The notes under the pieces are model-generated. The model ran no database searches and was not told the origin of the DNA. It saw only the letters and a program-made list of their open reading frames with translations. Below are positions 47,610-60,883 of a stretch of 64,000 bases of DNA, piece by piece. The stretch is from Onchocerca volvulus (Eukaryota; Nematoda; Chromadorea; Rhabditida; Onchocercidae), in NCBI GenBank assembly GCA_000499405.2, contig HG738137.1, forward strand, positions 1,116,001 to 1,180,000, written 5' to 3'. The stretch's first letter is position 1. Each line of letters starts with the position of its first letter. The position numbers were made by a program, and so were the translations under genes.

Positions 47610-50600
47610 TTATATCGTAAACTGCGTACCGTATACCATGAATTTCATGTTTATCTGCTTATTGTATATGTTTTGCTTAGCGCATATTTTCATTATTTTT
47701 ATGGCATTTTTTATGCATTTGTTTTTAATTTATCACTTTAACATATGAATTTTTGTTCTATTAAATATAAAATAAACAATATTTCGATTACAAAAGTGCT
47801 TATATCAGATATGAAAGAATAATTAATAATAAAAAAGCACTGATGTAATTTATCGACAAAAAAGTAAGCTCAAGAAAATGAAATGAAAAAAGTTTAAAAA
47901 CAAAATAATAATTTTTTGTTTTTTTTTCCTTTTTTTTCTAAAAGTAAAAAGAACGAAGTGAGGATGTTAGAAGATTTTGTTTAATGAAGGGCAAATCAGT
48001 GTAATCAACAAATAGCTGCTAATAAAATGGATAAGATTACAAATTTTTCTTTCTTAAGATTAAAAATAATTTGTCATATTCAATCCCTTTTTTCAAACAA
48101 ATACATTTCAAAAAATTTCAAAACAATGCAAATTTATTGTCGATTAAAAAAAAATAAACAAAAAAATAATGAACTTTCGGCATTGTCCAAGTGATATCAA
48201 CGAGGTTTAGTTGATTAATTATTAAGGGATTAATTAATTAATTCCTCATATCAAACGAAATCATAACTTTTTCAAATTAAAAAAAATACTTTTTTGATTA
48301 TGTAAAAGTTGAAATGTTTGATATGTAAAGTGCATCCATTGAAATATTTTAACACTTTTAAAGAAACGAAAAAAAAAATTCGTCAAATTTTTCACGCTTT
48401 TTTTGAAATAGAAAGTGATGACGAAAAAGAGAAATGGTTGGGTTTAATGAAAAATTAGTAATTTTTATGAAAATCTGCTTGCTACAAACAAAAAGATAAA
48501 AGTGGTATGATCAATTTGATGCCATTTTCAAGTTTATTTAATGCAGTTTTTTTCATATCATTATTCAACTTTTTTACGAAAATATCTCATAAGAATATTA
48601 CTAATTTCTTATGGCGTCAACTTCTTCTTAATTTATCATTACTTTCGCTTTAGTTTATGAATGTGAAATTTTCGATGAAATATTATGTAAAAAATTGTTT
48701 TCAAAGTTTATTTAAAATTTCGAAAAATCAAGATTAAAATTTCGCTGAAACCAAATTGAATTCGATAAGTTTGAAATTGTTTGTCATTTATCAATTAATT
48801 TCAGCCAAGAAGATTATTTCTTGAAAATTTAAATTTCCATCAAATACATTTGAAAATATGACTGTGAAAAAATGAGGCCAGAGAAAATTTCAGGAAACAA
48901 AGTTCAACATTTCATTATTTTAATTATAACTTTAAACTTCAAAATTTTCAATCAGTTCAATCAATTAGTTATATCTCGCATAAATGCTTGAGTAATCCAA
49001 TGTTTCCAAGACTTTTAGCTTTTGAAGTTTTAAATTATACAAAATTTAAGGAAAATTCAAGATGTCCAAAAAAAAAAAAAAGAAAATATTCGGAACAGTA
49101 ATTTTAGTCAGTTTCTCTGAATATTGAGAAAATGGGAAAGTGAAGAAATAAAGATTTAGAATTCAAAAAAATTAAGTAGAATTCAGGCACATCAGATTAA
49201 AAGGCATAATGAAGCTATAAATAATAAAAAATTTCAGATTCGAAAAAAATTATTTTGGAAAAAAACATGTTTTGAATTTTATTTTAAAACAGTTATGTTT
49301 GGTACAGCTAATTCCCTATTTCGACTTTTGATTTCATATTAATTCAATTCATTTAATTCAATATAATATAAACACCAAACGATTATTCTAATACGATAAT
49401 ATTTTGTATGGATATCTTTAGAATCGATTTCATTTTAATATTATTTTGTAGTAAAAATTCGTTGATTGTTATTTTATCATGAGAAATTTCAATTCATTAA
49501 CAACGAAATCCTGAAAATATGATACGAATGCCTCCCAATAAGAAAAAAAACTTTATTTTATTCCATTTTTAATAAAAGAATTTATATTTAATATTAAAAT
49601 TGCAGGAGAGACTTGCTCAGATGAATCGGCAGAATTTTAACAATTTGAAGAATACTTTTTAGTTCATCGCTCTTCTAAAAAAATCCGATCGATTTTCTCT
49701 CACGTAAAAAAAAGATTCAGAATGTGTTGTGTTATCAATTATCAGGTAATTCATGGAATCGGAAAACTTGAAAAATAAAAAGACAAATATAGAATATGAT
49801 AAATGACGTGCATGATATTGTCCGGATGACAAAATTCATTGATATGCTTGCTAATCATTGGATGGATTCAAATTTTGAATAATTAAGTTGGCTCGCAACC
49901 GGGATGACCATTGGCAGATGACCATTATCGAATATCCTGTATATGCTGAAATTGGATTCTAATCCATTATTCCATTCCGGTTCATATTCCTGTTGATATC
50001 AGCGAAGCATATTTATCCAATTAATTGATAAATTGTCAACTATTAATAACAAACAGTGTGATATATTTCGAATTTTCAAATGTTATTTCGTTATGTTTCT
50101 TCAAATATTGTAATTGTTTGAAAAAGTTGATTTCAGTGTTGAAAATTTTGAAGTTTTTAAAAAATGTCAAATTTTTTACAAAAAGCCAATTTTATGCTAA
50201 TTATTTGCAGCATGAAAAAACAATTTAGTTTTAACAATTAATTAAATCAAAAATTTTTAGTATCATTATCACTATTACTTCCTTTTCTGCTCTCCTTTTT
50301 GGTTGAGTTTGAGAATTAAGATGAAATAAAAAATTTCATCTTGGTTTTTCATCTGTCTATATTATGTGTGATAATTTTATCAGCAGTTACTTTTTATTCT
50401 ATTTTGAATTGCAGTTTCTGATATAATGATATTAAAAGGGATAATTAGAGAGTTGTCTCAAATTTAAAAGTTTTCTTTAAATTTCAAAATTTTGCAGACT
50501 TATTATTTTAAAATTCAGGAGAATTATAAAATCTCAGCCTGGATTTTCATCTACTTATACTACTTGTCAATCTAAGTGCATAAACGTTTGCTAATTAAAC

Positions 50601-53556
50601 AATGATAATTTACATTTTAAATTCTTTATATGTGTAGAAACACAATCATAGAAAAACTTTCATGATCTTTCGAAATGTTAATTCGTGAATTTGTTAAAAC
50701 TAGTCAAGTATACTGAAGTTATATTTGTCAAAATGTAAAAGATAATATTTAGAATGAAATTTACATATTGGAATCTTAATTATCTTAATTAATAATGCTT
50801 TCATTATCGTAATGTATCATATTCCTGTCTTATTTGTAGCAATTATTATTTGAGGTTTTTTAAACTTTTCAAATTTTTTTTCATCCATTCATCCTTCCGA
50901 ATTTTCAATAATATGACATCTTTTGTTTGTTTCGAGAGGAAAAATAGCATTTATATATAAAGTTTATTTTAATAAAACATAGATTAATTTTAACTCTCTG
51001 AATATATTTCTATCCAATGATTTAAAAAGGTATGCTTATCTTTTATCATTGTAATATAATCACAATGCTATCCTGAGAATTTTCAATAATTATTTAATAA
51101 TATCCAGGATGAAATAAAGAGAGAGATTTGTTATTGGAACGAGATTTTCCGGAATAAAAAATTACACCCGACATGAAAGAATTATTCGAAAAAATTCGAT
51201 TAATTTGCTCCTTTGATATGTCAATTTTTATTTGTATTTGATTTTATTCGCACTTGCAATCTAAATTTTTTTTTATGATCGAAATTTGTTAATAAAATTA
51301 GAAATCTAGAATTTTCAGTGTGATTTCAGGATTTAAATTGAAATATATAGTATTGATGATGAATTCAAGACGTTAAAGTGATTAATATTATATATCACTC
51401 AAATGAAAAAGGTACAATGATTGAAAAAATGTAACCTGAAAATGAAATTAAAATAGATATAAAAAAAAAAAAAATTTAGCAAGTTGAAAAGAATCGTGAG
51501 AGTTACTTAAAAAAAATTCGATATATTCAATTTTTAATTTGGAATTATGATTAGATATTTTTTTTAGTGTAGAAATCACTCGGGTAAAATGATTAATCAA
51601 CTAACTTTCATTAAAGATTGAAAGAATTATGCTTAAGAAATCATAATAAAAACACGAAAGACAGGATAATATGTCGGAATAAATATTTGAAAAAAAAAGA
51701 ATTCCAAATTTTACGGCAATAATGCATATTTAAATTTGATTGTTTCAAAACTTTGTCATTTTCGATTAAAAAATTTACTTTGTTAATTTAAAAAATTAGC
51801 TGAACTTTTTTTTGCATTTTTATTTAAAATGATTGAAATTTAAAAGAAAAAACTCCGATTCGTCATAATATCATGAATTTGTAAATATATTTTGGATATA
51901 TTTTTAATACATAAATTTATGTTTAAAAATATTTTAACACACGAAAATTCACGTTTTCAAATATGCTGTGCAGTAATAGTTAAAAAAAAAAAAAAAAAAA
52001 TGAAAAAAATGAAAAAATTGTCACTAATCATTTTTCTTCTCTCAAACTATCCTTCTTTTTTGATTAGAATGAAAAGAAATCGTTAGATAAAAAAAGGATT
52101 ATTTTGTCAAAAAAAAAGTTGTAAAAAATTCTGAAAAACGAAACTTTTATAATATCATCCGAAAAAAGAAAATTATGAAACAATTGTCGAGAAAAAAAAA
52201 AATCGAAATTTAGAAAGTCACTTAAAAACATAAGAAAAATTATCAGAAAGAGGGAAAATAAAACTTAGATTTTTATTTTTCTTTTTCTCCATGCATATCG
52301 GTACTGCTAATTGGCATCATACTAATCATTCTTACAATTCGTATATGATTTTTCAATTTTTGGTGGAAATTTCTAATTATTATCAATTATTCATAAAAAT
52401 TCCAATTTTATATCAATTAATTTACAAGAAATTTAATATTATCACAACAATACATTTATATATATGGTGTTAGTAATATTATCATAGTCCAGCTTCTATT
52501 TCTTGATAATAAAAAAGGAAAAGAAAGGGAAAATTCTTTGACGTAAAAAAGTTTTATTTCGTTCTTTTTTTTAAAAGAAGAAAGAAAAAAAAAGGAATTT
52601 TCATCAATTCCATTAATCGAATTTTAATAGAATAAGATGAAAGCGAAAAGGAAACGAAACTTTTTTCTTTCTTTTTCTTTCAAAAATTGCTTAAATGCAT
52701 TTTCAAATTAGCCAGAATGCCGTTTATTAAATTAGATGATTAATTCCTAATGAATATTCTTTTATTTTTCACAATTCAGTAAATATTTCAGATGAATGGA
52801 TTTATTGATATTCAATTACAAATTCACTTCCATTCTAATTATTTGATTAACCGTTTCTTCATATACTTAAACTTTGACATGATATAATTCCTGGACCCAT
52901 TTCAATCTGAAATTTTATTTGGCACTGAAATAAATTTATCAAATAAATCAATTTGTATAGTATAATTAGTTTTAAATAATTTTATTGATGAATTCATGAG
53001 CGTAATTGACGTAAACACGGAAATGAATAATTTGTTAATGTAGATTATTACATGCCATATCTATTTCCCTTGTATGACACAATTTCATTTGATTTGAAAT
53101 TAGCAATGAATAAATTGTTGTTTTTTGTACTTAATTATCCGGAAGTTTTGGAAAAAAAATTATAAATTTAATCTCAGAATTGTTCGTTTTTGCTTCAGAA
53201 TTACATTAAACTCATATAAAAGTATGTTTTATGTTGTAATTCAATAGCTCAAAATGCACTTTTTAATAATGGGAATTTCAAAATCACCTATCAATTTCCC
53301 CACTTAAATTACAAGCTTTACTTTTTTCTGGGAAATGCGAAATTTGAAACTTCATTAGATTTTTTTTCACAAATAATGAAATCATTTTTATCATTTTTTT
53401 CTTTTTCTTTTGTTGAAATTTTGTTATTGCAATCGAAAGTATTTCGAATGCTGTTTTTTTCTTCTAAAGTTAGGACAAATATCAGTAAAACAAATTACGT
53501 ATTATTTCTTTTGAATTATGTTTTCATATGACTAAAAATTTTGAAATTTTAAATGC

Positions 53557-53631
53557 TTCGAAAAATTTATAACTTAATTCATTATAAGATTTAAAATTCA
53601 AATTCGAAAAATTTATAACTTAATTCATTAT
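53557..53631. repeat. direct repeat, 2 x 29 bp, 46-bp period
   Basis: A 29-bp block starting TTCGAAAAATTTATAAC at 53557-53585 recurs exactly at 53603-53631, with 17 unrelated bases between. Confidence 0.85.
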
Positions 53632-54411
53632 GCAATTCATCCAGCTTATGACGTTTGTGACATGAATTTTTTATGCACAACATTTTACGATTTTTTCTAT
53701 TTGCAAGCAAATTTAACGAAGAATCAATTAATTATTCATTTGCTCATTGATGGAAATGCCTTATTTTGAAAAGCTTATATTTACTAATATAATCGTTCTT
53801 TTTGCATTTTTCGCATATTTGTGGTTTATTATTATTGTTATTATTAATCATTTTTGTTGCTATTATTAGTAATAAGATATCGAAAATTTTTCAAATTCAA
53901 TAATGAATTAATAAATTGTGGTTAAGCGTAACTTAATGTAAGTAGCAGTGTTATATAGCAATCATCAATCACACACAAATTTTGTGAATTTATTTGACAA
54001 GATTAAATTCCAAATTTTAATTTCAAGTTTCTGTAAGTACAAATTAAGATTAATAGGTAAGTGAATGTGGAAATGAATAGTCTAGGATTAATTTACGAGT
54101 TTGTAATATAGGTAATATAACGCAGTACACCTATAAGAAACGAGCATTGATTGATGAGTGTTAAATTCTTGTATTTGTTACAAAGATCATTTATCAGTCA
54201 TATCTGTATAACATTAAAATAAATTTTGGAAATTAATTTCAAAATTCATTTTAATGTTATTAAAAATTAACACATTACTCAAGACTAGTTAAGATAATAT
54301 AAGAAAAAGACTGCATTACTTTACTTAAACTAATAATTTGATTATGCTTCTTTCAAGTTGTATTTTACAACCAAATATTATTGCAATTATGGAGAAATCA
54401 CAGCGCGAAAA

Positions 54412-54504
54412 AATGATTTTTTTCGCTTATCTTGAACTAATCAATGATTTTTTTCGCTTATCTTGAACTAATCAATGATTTTTTTCGCTTATCTTGAACT
54501 AATC
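54412..54504. repeat. perfect tandem repeat, 3 x 31 bp
   Basis: Three identical, uninterrupted copies of a 31-bp unit that begins AATGATTTTTTTCGCTTATC and ends GAACTAATC fill exactly 93 bases. Perfect identity points to recent expansion. Confidence 0.95.
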
Positions 54505-55983
54505 AGTAATCATCAATACTGATTATCATTTCATAGCAACTATAGCTAGTCAGCAATCGTATTTCACTTTGCTCTTAACAGAAACTTGCTGCACATATAT
54601 TTTCATACCGATTCATTTTACTTTCGCCATTTCAATCAATATCCTTTCATTTTTCCTGGAAACCTTGCTGTCATCAATTCCTCAAGCGGATACCGTAGTT
54701 CCGATTGAGTAATTCAAACATTCGATACTGTAGGAATGTCCATACTTCGTTTATCGTAAAAGATTTCCACACAATCGAAATAGCAATTCTAATACTCTCT
54801 TTAAAGTGTTCAGAAGCAAACCATGGGTTTTAAGGACCCAAAAGAGCCAAGAATACTAACGGCCTATTATTTTGGCATTCACAATAGCAAAATTAATGTC
54901 CACCGAACTTAAGCAATAGACATTTTAAAACTATAATCGATTTACTTTCACTTTCAGGAATTCTCGGGAAGTTTAGATTAAAAAGCAAAAAAGGTAAGTA
55001 AATATGTGAGCTTATTTAGTTAGACAAAGAATGAAATGGAAAAAAAAAGAAAGAAGAAAAAGAGGGTAGTGAAAAAAAGGAAAATTAACAAACTTCTGCA
55101 ATTTTCAGAATGCCATAAGTTTAACTTAATCAATATAATGGAATTTAGAATATTGAAAATTAATGATAAATAGATAAGACAAGATGGGAGTAAAGTCATC
55201 ATGATAAATTATATCAAGTTATCACAATCGTATTCATGATTCTGTAATTTGGAAGTAAAATTTGATAATTGCAAGCTTCACATAATGATGGATGCATTAA
55301 AATGGAATATATTAATGCCAGTAATCAAAATTATCAGTATTGATGTTTCTGAAAATATTGTTCAAATTTCTGATTCACTTCATTTTTGCAAATTTTTAAT
55401 TTTTATTTTTGATTTCCTTCTTTTTGAGTACTAAAATTATCTGTTTAGAAATAGAAAAATATTTACTTTAATTACTTCTTGAAAGTGTATTACGTATGAT
55501 ATTTGCATGCATTATTAACCAATGCTTAGCATTAAATATTAAGTATCATGACATCATAATAATTTGAAATTTTTATGATAATCAGTTAAAATCAAATTTC
55601 ATTTTAGTTTGAAATCTACAAATTACAAGTTGAAAAAAATTTTTTCAATTCAGTTTTTTTAGAAAAGGAAAAACGATTTTAGAAAATTATTTTTTAGATT
55701 ATTATTTTAATTAGTCGAATAAGTTGCTGAAATTAAAATGTGAAATTCAAAAAATGTTGGTTATAAATTGGAAAAATCATTCATGTTTGAAGTTACAGTA
55801 ATATATGTTCATAACAAATATGAATCATTTGGAGATAGAAAAAGTTTAAAATGACAATGGTTATTTTAAATCTCAGGACGATTGATTTCGTTCGATTTCC
55901 AAATTTCATCAAGTTTTTTTCTTTAAATTTCGTCAATATTAATTGAAATTTTTTTCTCCGATTAGCTTCTTACTGCGAATTAC

Positions 55984-56199
55984 TAGGCCTTGCAAACTTT
56001 AACAATAGAAGAGGCCCAAATAGGTCTTTTTTCATCTCTGTCCAATAAACTTGGCCTCACAAGGTTGCATCTCATGGAAATTGACAAAAAAATGATTCGA
56101 CGCCTTCTATCCCTGTCCATTATTTTCCTCCTGAGAATACTCTTCGGAATACTTTTCAGAAAATGTCTTGGAAAAGTTTTAAATTCATTTTCAGAATAA
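55984..56199. other. compositionally distinct patch with overlapping frames on both strands
   Basis: Less AT-rich than its surroundings. A plus-strand frame (55990-56199) begins MQTLTIEEAQIGLFSSLSNK and a minus-strand frame (56246-55983) overlaps it almost completely. Neither has a recognised domain. It might be a small insertion from elsewhere, a fossil exon, or chance. Confidence 0.25.
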
Positions 56200-56384
56200 A
56201 CAAAAAAAGCAAAACAATTCGCCATCGACGATTTTTTTTTTTTCATTTTTCATATTCACAGTCTTATCTTTCCATAATCCGTTTTTATCTTTTTTTTTTA
56301 AATCAAAATGATATATCGAAAAAGAAAATGAATGTCTCAATTAAATCGGCAATTTAAAAGAAGAAAGGAAAAAAAGACAAATAT

Positions 56385-56400
56385 GGGGGGGGGGGGGGGG
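56385..56400 (+). repeat. G16 homopolymer
   Basis: Sixteen consecutive G in a region otherwise dominated by A and T. Length is prone to slippage and to sequencing error; the run could form a G-quadruplex on this strand. Confidence 0.9.
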
Positions 56401-57063
56401 CGATAAATTTTAAAATTGACACCTATCATAGGTGACAAGTTCAAAAAAAAAAAGAAAAAAGACATGAAATCTGGACTTGCCAAAAGCATAATGAATTGTT
56501 TTTGTAAAAAATTTGTTCCAAATAAATAGCTAAACGAAATATTTTACTCAGTCATGAAAATTTGCCTTATATATATATATTTCAACATGAACCAGATTTT
56601 TTATTGATTTTTTCAAGAATTAAAATATTAATGACATGAAATTCTATTTTTTCTAGTTTATTTTTCGTTTTTCTTTTTCAATTGCGAAATTACGAATTAT
56701 ATTTTACTCGAATAATGGGTTTATTTACTCAACTATTTTGTTTGACGATAATTGTTAAGTAAATTGTTAACTTATGTACGCATCTCATATATCGTCATTA
56801 ACCTATAATTAGCTAATGGATGAGAAAAGACAAAAACTTATAGCACCTTTCTTTGTGCTATTTGTACCTTTTCAATTCACACAAATATAAATAATTGGCA
56901 TGGAAGCATAATTGATGTAAATTATTTTTAGCTAATGATAGTAAACACAAGTTTATACTTGTCTGAATGGAAAAATTTATACTTTTTTGTTCTTTTTCTG
57001 TTTAACTTTTACATATCACTTTGAAATTTATATGTAAAATTAATTTAAATATGGATTTGTTCT

Positions 57064-57103
57064 GTTTGATTTATTAAATTCATGTTTGATTTATTAAATT
57101 CAT
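57064..57103. repeat. perfect tandem duplication, 2 x 20 bp
   Basis: GTTTGATTTATTAAATTCAT occurs twice head to tail. Confidence 0.95.
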
Positions 57104-58363
57104 GAATCTTCATCATAAATGAACCATTCATATAGGTCATCATCTATTCCATTGTTTTCAATCTTCGATATTTTCATCCATTGTGTTAAAATTATTTCCC
57201 GAAGATTTTTTGATAATTTTAAAAAGTTTTGAACTGATTTATATTTAGATTGTTACTAATTTTTGCAAAAAAAGGAAAAAAAAAGATTTTGCACATTTTT
57301 CTTCTGATGATAATATCAGTTCAGATAACAAAATTTAATCAGTAATAGTTTGAGGATTTAAGTTGATAAAATTAAAAGTCATAAATATACAACTATTGAA
57401 TAAAGAATAGAATAAAAAGGAAGAAAAGAATATTTAATATATAATGACTATTTAAATAATAATAGATTCCAAGATACTAATTAAGGCAACAGATCGAGTA
57501 ATTGGCTCATGAACACTTTCTAATCCTCTTATTTTCCATGTTTACGATTTAGAATTTAAATAGTGTGAATTCAAGATTCGATTCGATTAACTGCTACTTT
57601 GTTCAAAAAATCTCTCAGCTATTTTTGCCGTAATTTGTTGATTCAGGAAAAAATTGCTTCACTGAAATCTGAAACAGACGATGAGATGAGAATCTGAAAT
57701 CCATGTTGAAGATCAAATTAGAAGTTTACGGATAAGAAATGTTGTAAAACGAAGTAAATAGATGAAAACTTTCTGATTGATTATGTTGCTATTTCTGTAA
57801 AAAAATAATAGTTTATTGTCAGGATTATTAATTAATTAATTAGCTGTTTAAAAGATAAAAGAGAGAATGAAAATAAACTATTGATTTAACTGGATGAATT
57901 AATATCGGAATTAAGCAAATAAAATTAATAATTTAAAGTGAAGAATTAAGACGCAAAACTAAATATGGCATTAGCATACCTAAAAAGATGATTCAGAAAA
58001 AAAAGAAAGTTAGTAGAGAAGTAATATGCAATGGATATTATTGGAAAAAAAAATTAAAATGAGAGAAAATTAATGAAGAAATTGAAATGAAAAGAGAAAA
58101 ATCAAATTAAAATTGGAAAATTTAGAAGGAAATTGTCAATAAATGGCATTATTTTAAAGCAAAAAAAAAGTAGAAAACGATAAAAGGATTAAATTTAAAA
58201 ATAATGGAGTCATATTTTAATAATGATAAGGGTCTCATTTATCAATAACAAAGCTGATTTACATATCTGAATGTTGTTTATTGCAAGATATATTATTATG
58301 ATGTTGATAATCACTTAGCTAATCTTGACTAATGAGCAAATGTAAGTCTATAATTTCATTCAA

Positions 58364-58467
58364 ACATTAGTTGAAACCGAATGGATACAAGACTTCGTTA
58401 TCTATGATTAACGAAGGTGTCATAAACGGATGATTCAACTACAAGCCTTGTTTTGAACAACTAATGT
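58364..58467. mobile_element. 104-bp foldback, MITE-like element (tentative)
   Basis: ACATTAGTTG at 58364-58373 is matched by its complement CAACTAATGT at 58458-58467. Inside lies a second, strong hairpin, CTTCGTTA (58393-58400) and TAACGAAG (58409-58416), and a further complementary pair ACAAG/CTTGT. The nested symmetry with 10-bp terminal inverted repeats resembles a very small non-autonomous element or a structured RNA or regulatory element. It lies about 370 bases upstream of the insulin-like start. No transposase is present and flanking target duplications are not clear. Confidence 0.4.
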
Positions 58468-58834
58468 AGGCCAAATGTATTTTATGCCCAGTAAAAAAGT
58501 TAATTTTTACCATCCGGATTTCATGATCGCTATAAGTCTAGTTTTCGTCACTTTGTAAAAATTAAATATATTTCGATTCTCAATGCAAACTTAGTTTTGA
58601 TAATCTGATTTATTAAACATATTCATTCATTTATGTATGAAAAAGTGTAATTTTTTTCAATTTAAGCCAATTTCAAGCCATGTTTTGTTTACTGTTAATT
58701 TTAAATGATCTTTCTTCCTTTCTACATGAATAATCCGGCTAATTCCAGGTTATTTAAGGGTCTATTTCATTAGATATGTTGCCAACAATATTATTGAAAT
58801 AAAGTATTTAACAATTAAGTACCACTGACCAATT

Positions 58835-60883
58835 ATGCGCTTATTACAACGAATTTATTTCTGGTATTATTTATGCATCTTTCTCGGCTTATCAATACCA
58901 GGTTATTCTCCCAAAACATTCCTTATTTTATAATAATTATGCAATTTAATATGACTTAACGATAACTTAAAGATTATTTCATTAATCTGTTCGTATTATT
59001 TCAACCTTACATTAAAATATCAGTCAAAATGATTAAAATATTAGCAAATGATGATACCGTCAAATATTTTTATCAAAGGTTCATTTAAATAGGAAATTTC
59101 AGATAATTTTTTAATTCCTCTTTTATCGCATAATAAATCATCATATAGCTACTTTCACTCATTTCAATTTGCATTTCTTAAATTAAATTTAAGCGATGAG
59201 CTCATGAAAAACTTGAAGTTTACCTCCAAAAAGCGAAATAAATTATTTAGGATAATCTAATTTCTATATTTTGATATGTTGAAAGACAGCGTAAAACTTA
59301 TAGGAGATTTACCGCCAATGATTTGTACTTTTCTGAGCTACCAAAGAAATTCTAACAATCTTAATGACAATATATCATCAAAATTTCTTAGTCTTAGTCT
59401 TATGCAATTTTAAAAATTGAAATTATTGCAGCACAAAATTTCGGATCACTGGTACTTTGTCCACCAGGAGGTCAGTCATTTGCAACTGCGTATATGATGG
59501 CATGTGAAATGAAGAAACGACGTCGCAAAAAAAGGGATATTGGTAAAAGTTTAAGATTTAAACTGTTTCAAAATCAATTAAAATGAATGGAGACCGTAAT
59601 TTGGATACACAATTGCCAGCTACGATTTCATGTAACAGTTAAAAATACTCCAAATTTCATAAATCTCTGTTACGTCTCGAAAGTATACATACACATCGAG
59701 CAGGTCAGAATGGATTTAATGGTTCTGCATCTATTCAAAATTAAAATTACCTTCGAAATCCAACCAATTTTAAGTCATCACTTAATACAGCGAACATTCG
59801 TGAAACATTAAAAATTCCGAAATTAATTCCTCCCTCCCTTTTTGCTCTCCTAAACCAGAAATGAACCAAAACGTTTTAAAACGATTTACCAAAAATAAAA
59901 AGTTTGAATTTTTTTCCGAATTTCACAGATCATTTTTCTTTTCAACTTACTTTCGGTATATATTTATTAAACATTAGTTAGCAAAAACTTTATTTGCATC
60001 ATTCAAGGAGAAATATCTTTTCGAAATAGTTGCCAAATATAAGACACTATGCACCAATTAATTCTTAATTTCTTAATTTGACAAATATATTCAGCCAATT
60101 ATTGGGCCCATGAAGTTTCAAAAATTGTCTAGCAATAACGAATTTTTTATTTTAAACTGCAAATTTCCATTTCGCACAAACATATCTAAAACAAACAGAA
60201 TTTAATTTAACCGGAAAAGAAAAATTTTAAATTTACAGATAATATCAAGGTTGAAATATATATATATATATATATGTACAAACTCAAAATTATGAAAATT
60301 AATCACATTAACATTTGTTCCTATGATGGAGTGTTGACTAGAAAAATAAAGATACGAAAAAAATAAATAAATAGCATTAAAGAAAAGCAAATATATTCGA
60401 CGTGAAAAATTAAACATGAAGTCAGAAAATAAATCAAATTCAAAATCAAATTTAAATCACAATACTTTAAAACAAGTCTTTGATAAGATAAAAATGAATA
60501 TATTTCCAAATGACTCAGTCCAAAGTTTATGAAAAAAATTTATATCAATATGAGTAGATTTGTAATAGCTGAAATATGTATTATCTAGATAATATGAATA
60601 ATGCAAAGACCACAAATATCTTTCAAATAAATAAGTGAATTTTGAACTTTTAAAAAGAACTTTAAATAAGTGAATTTTGAACTTTTAAAAAGAACTTTTT
60701 TTTTTTGGAATACTGGTTATTCGAGAACCGAATATAATCTTAATCTAAAACTTGCTTTTTCTTTCAGGGAATGCGATGCGACCAGCAACACTGAAAGAAG
60801 TTCAAAATATATGTTGTGAAGTTGGTTGTGAATTAAGAGATTTACTGAATTACTGCGATCCATTCGGCTGGTTTGATGACTAA
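58835..60883 (+). CDS. insulin-like peptide precursor, complete, 3 exons
   Basis: Secreted peptide hormone of the insulin superfamily, presumed ligand of the DAF-2-type receptor. Exons: 58835-58901, 59432-59542, 60768-60883; 294 nt, 97 aa, both introns phase 1. Exon 1 is nearly all signal peptide (MRLLQRIYFWYYLCIFLGLS). The B chain holds LVLCPPGGQSFATAYMMAC, with 14 residues between its two cysteines rather than the 11 of vertebrate insulin. It is followed by KKRRRKKR, a furin-type site, with the phase-1 intron just after it, at the classical B/A junction. The A chain carries ICCEVGCELRDLLNYC, the canonical CCx3Cx8C pattern, then DPFGWFDD and TAA. There is no second basic site, so no free C peptide is expected; the A chain would keep a 14-residue N-terminal extension. 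Six mature cysteines fit the standard three disulfides. It converges with mau-2. Which receptor role (agonist or antagonist) it plays cannot be read from sequence. Confidence 0.93.
60256..60275. repeat. TA microsatellite in intron 2 of the insulin-like gene
   Basis: About ten alternating A/T dinucleotides, inside the 1.2-kb second intron. Confidence 0.85.
60629..60698. repeat. perfect tandem duplication, 2 x 35 bp
   Basis: A 35-bp unit beginning AAATAAGTGAATTTTGAAC is repeated exactly, ending 69 bases before exon 3 of the insulin-like gene. Confidence 0.95.

Larger units (their letters stand above)
46059..58834. other. 12.8-kb gene-poor region
   Basis: Lies between the divergently transcribed four-TM gene (-) and insulin-like gene (+). 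It is mostly AT-rich filler with homopolymer runs. Named repeats inside it are listed separately. The frames that open by ATG (for example 47379-47741, 50025-50228) are hydrophobic or poly-Lys products of AT-rich DNA without splice context. Somewhat richer patches occur at about 49870-50000, 54640-54915 and 55980-56160. No exon could be confirmed. Confidence 0.5.

Noticed and set aside
47379..47741. Hydrophobic 120-codon plus-strand frame
   Set aside because: Half of it is an 18-bp tandem repeat and the composition follows T-rich DNA; no splice or family support.
54823..54912. 30-codon plus-strand frame starting MGFKDPKEPR in a less AT-rich patch
   Set aside because: I suspected a retroelement remnant but found no RT, integrase or protease motif nearby, and the frame is too short to judge.
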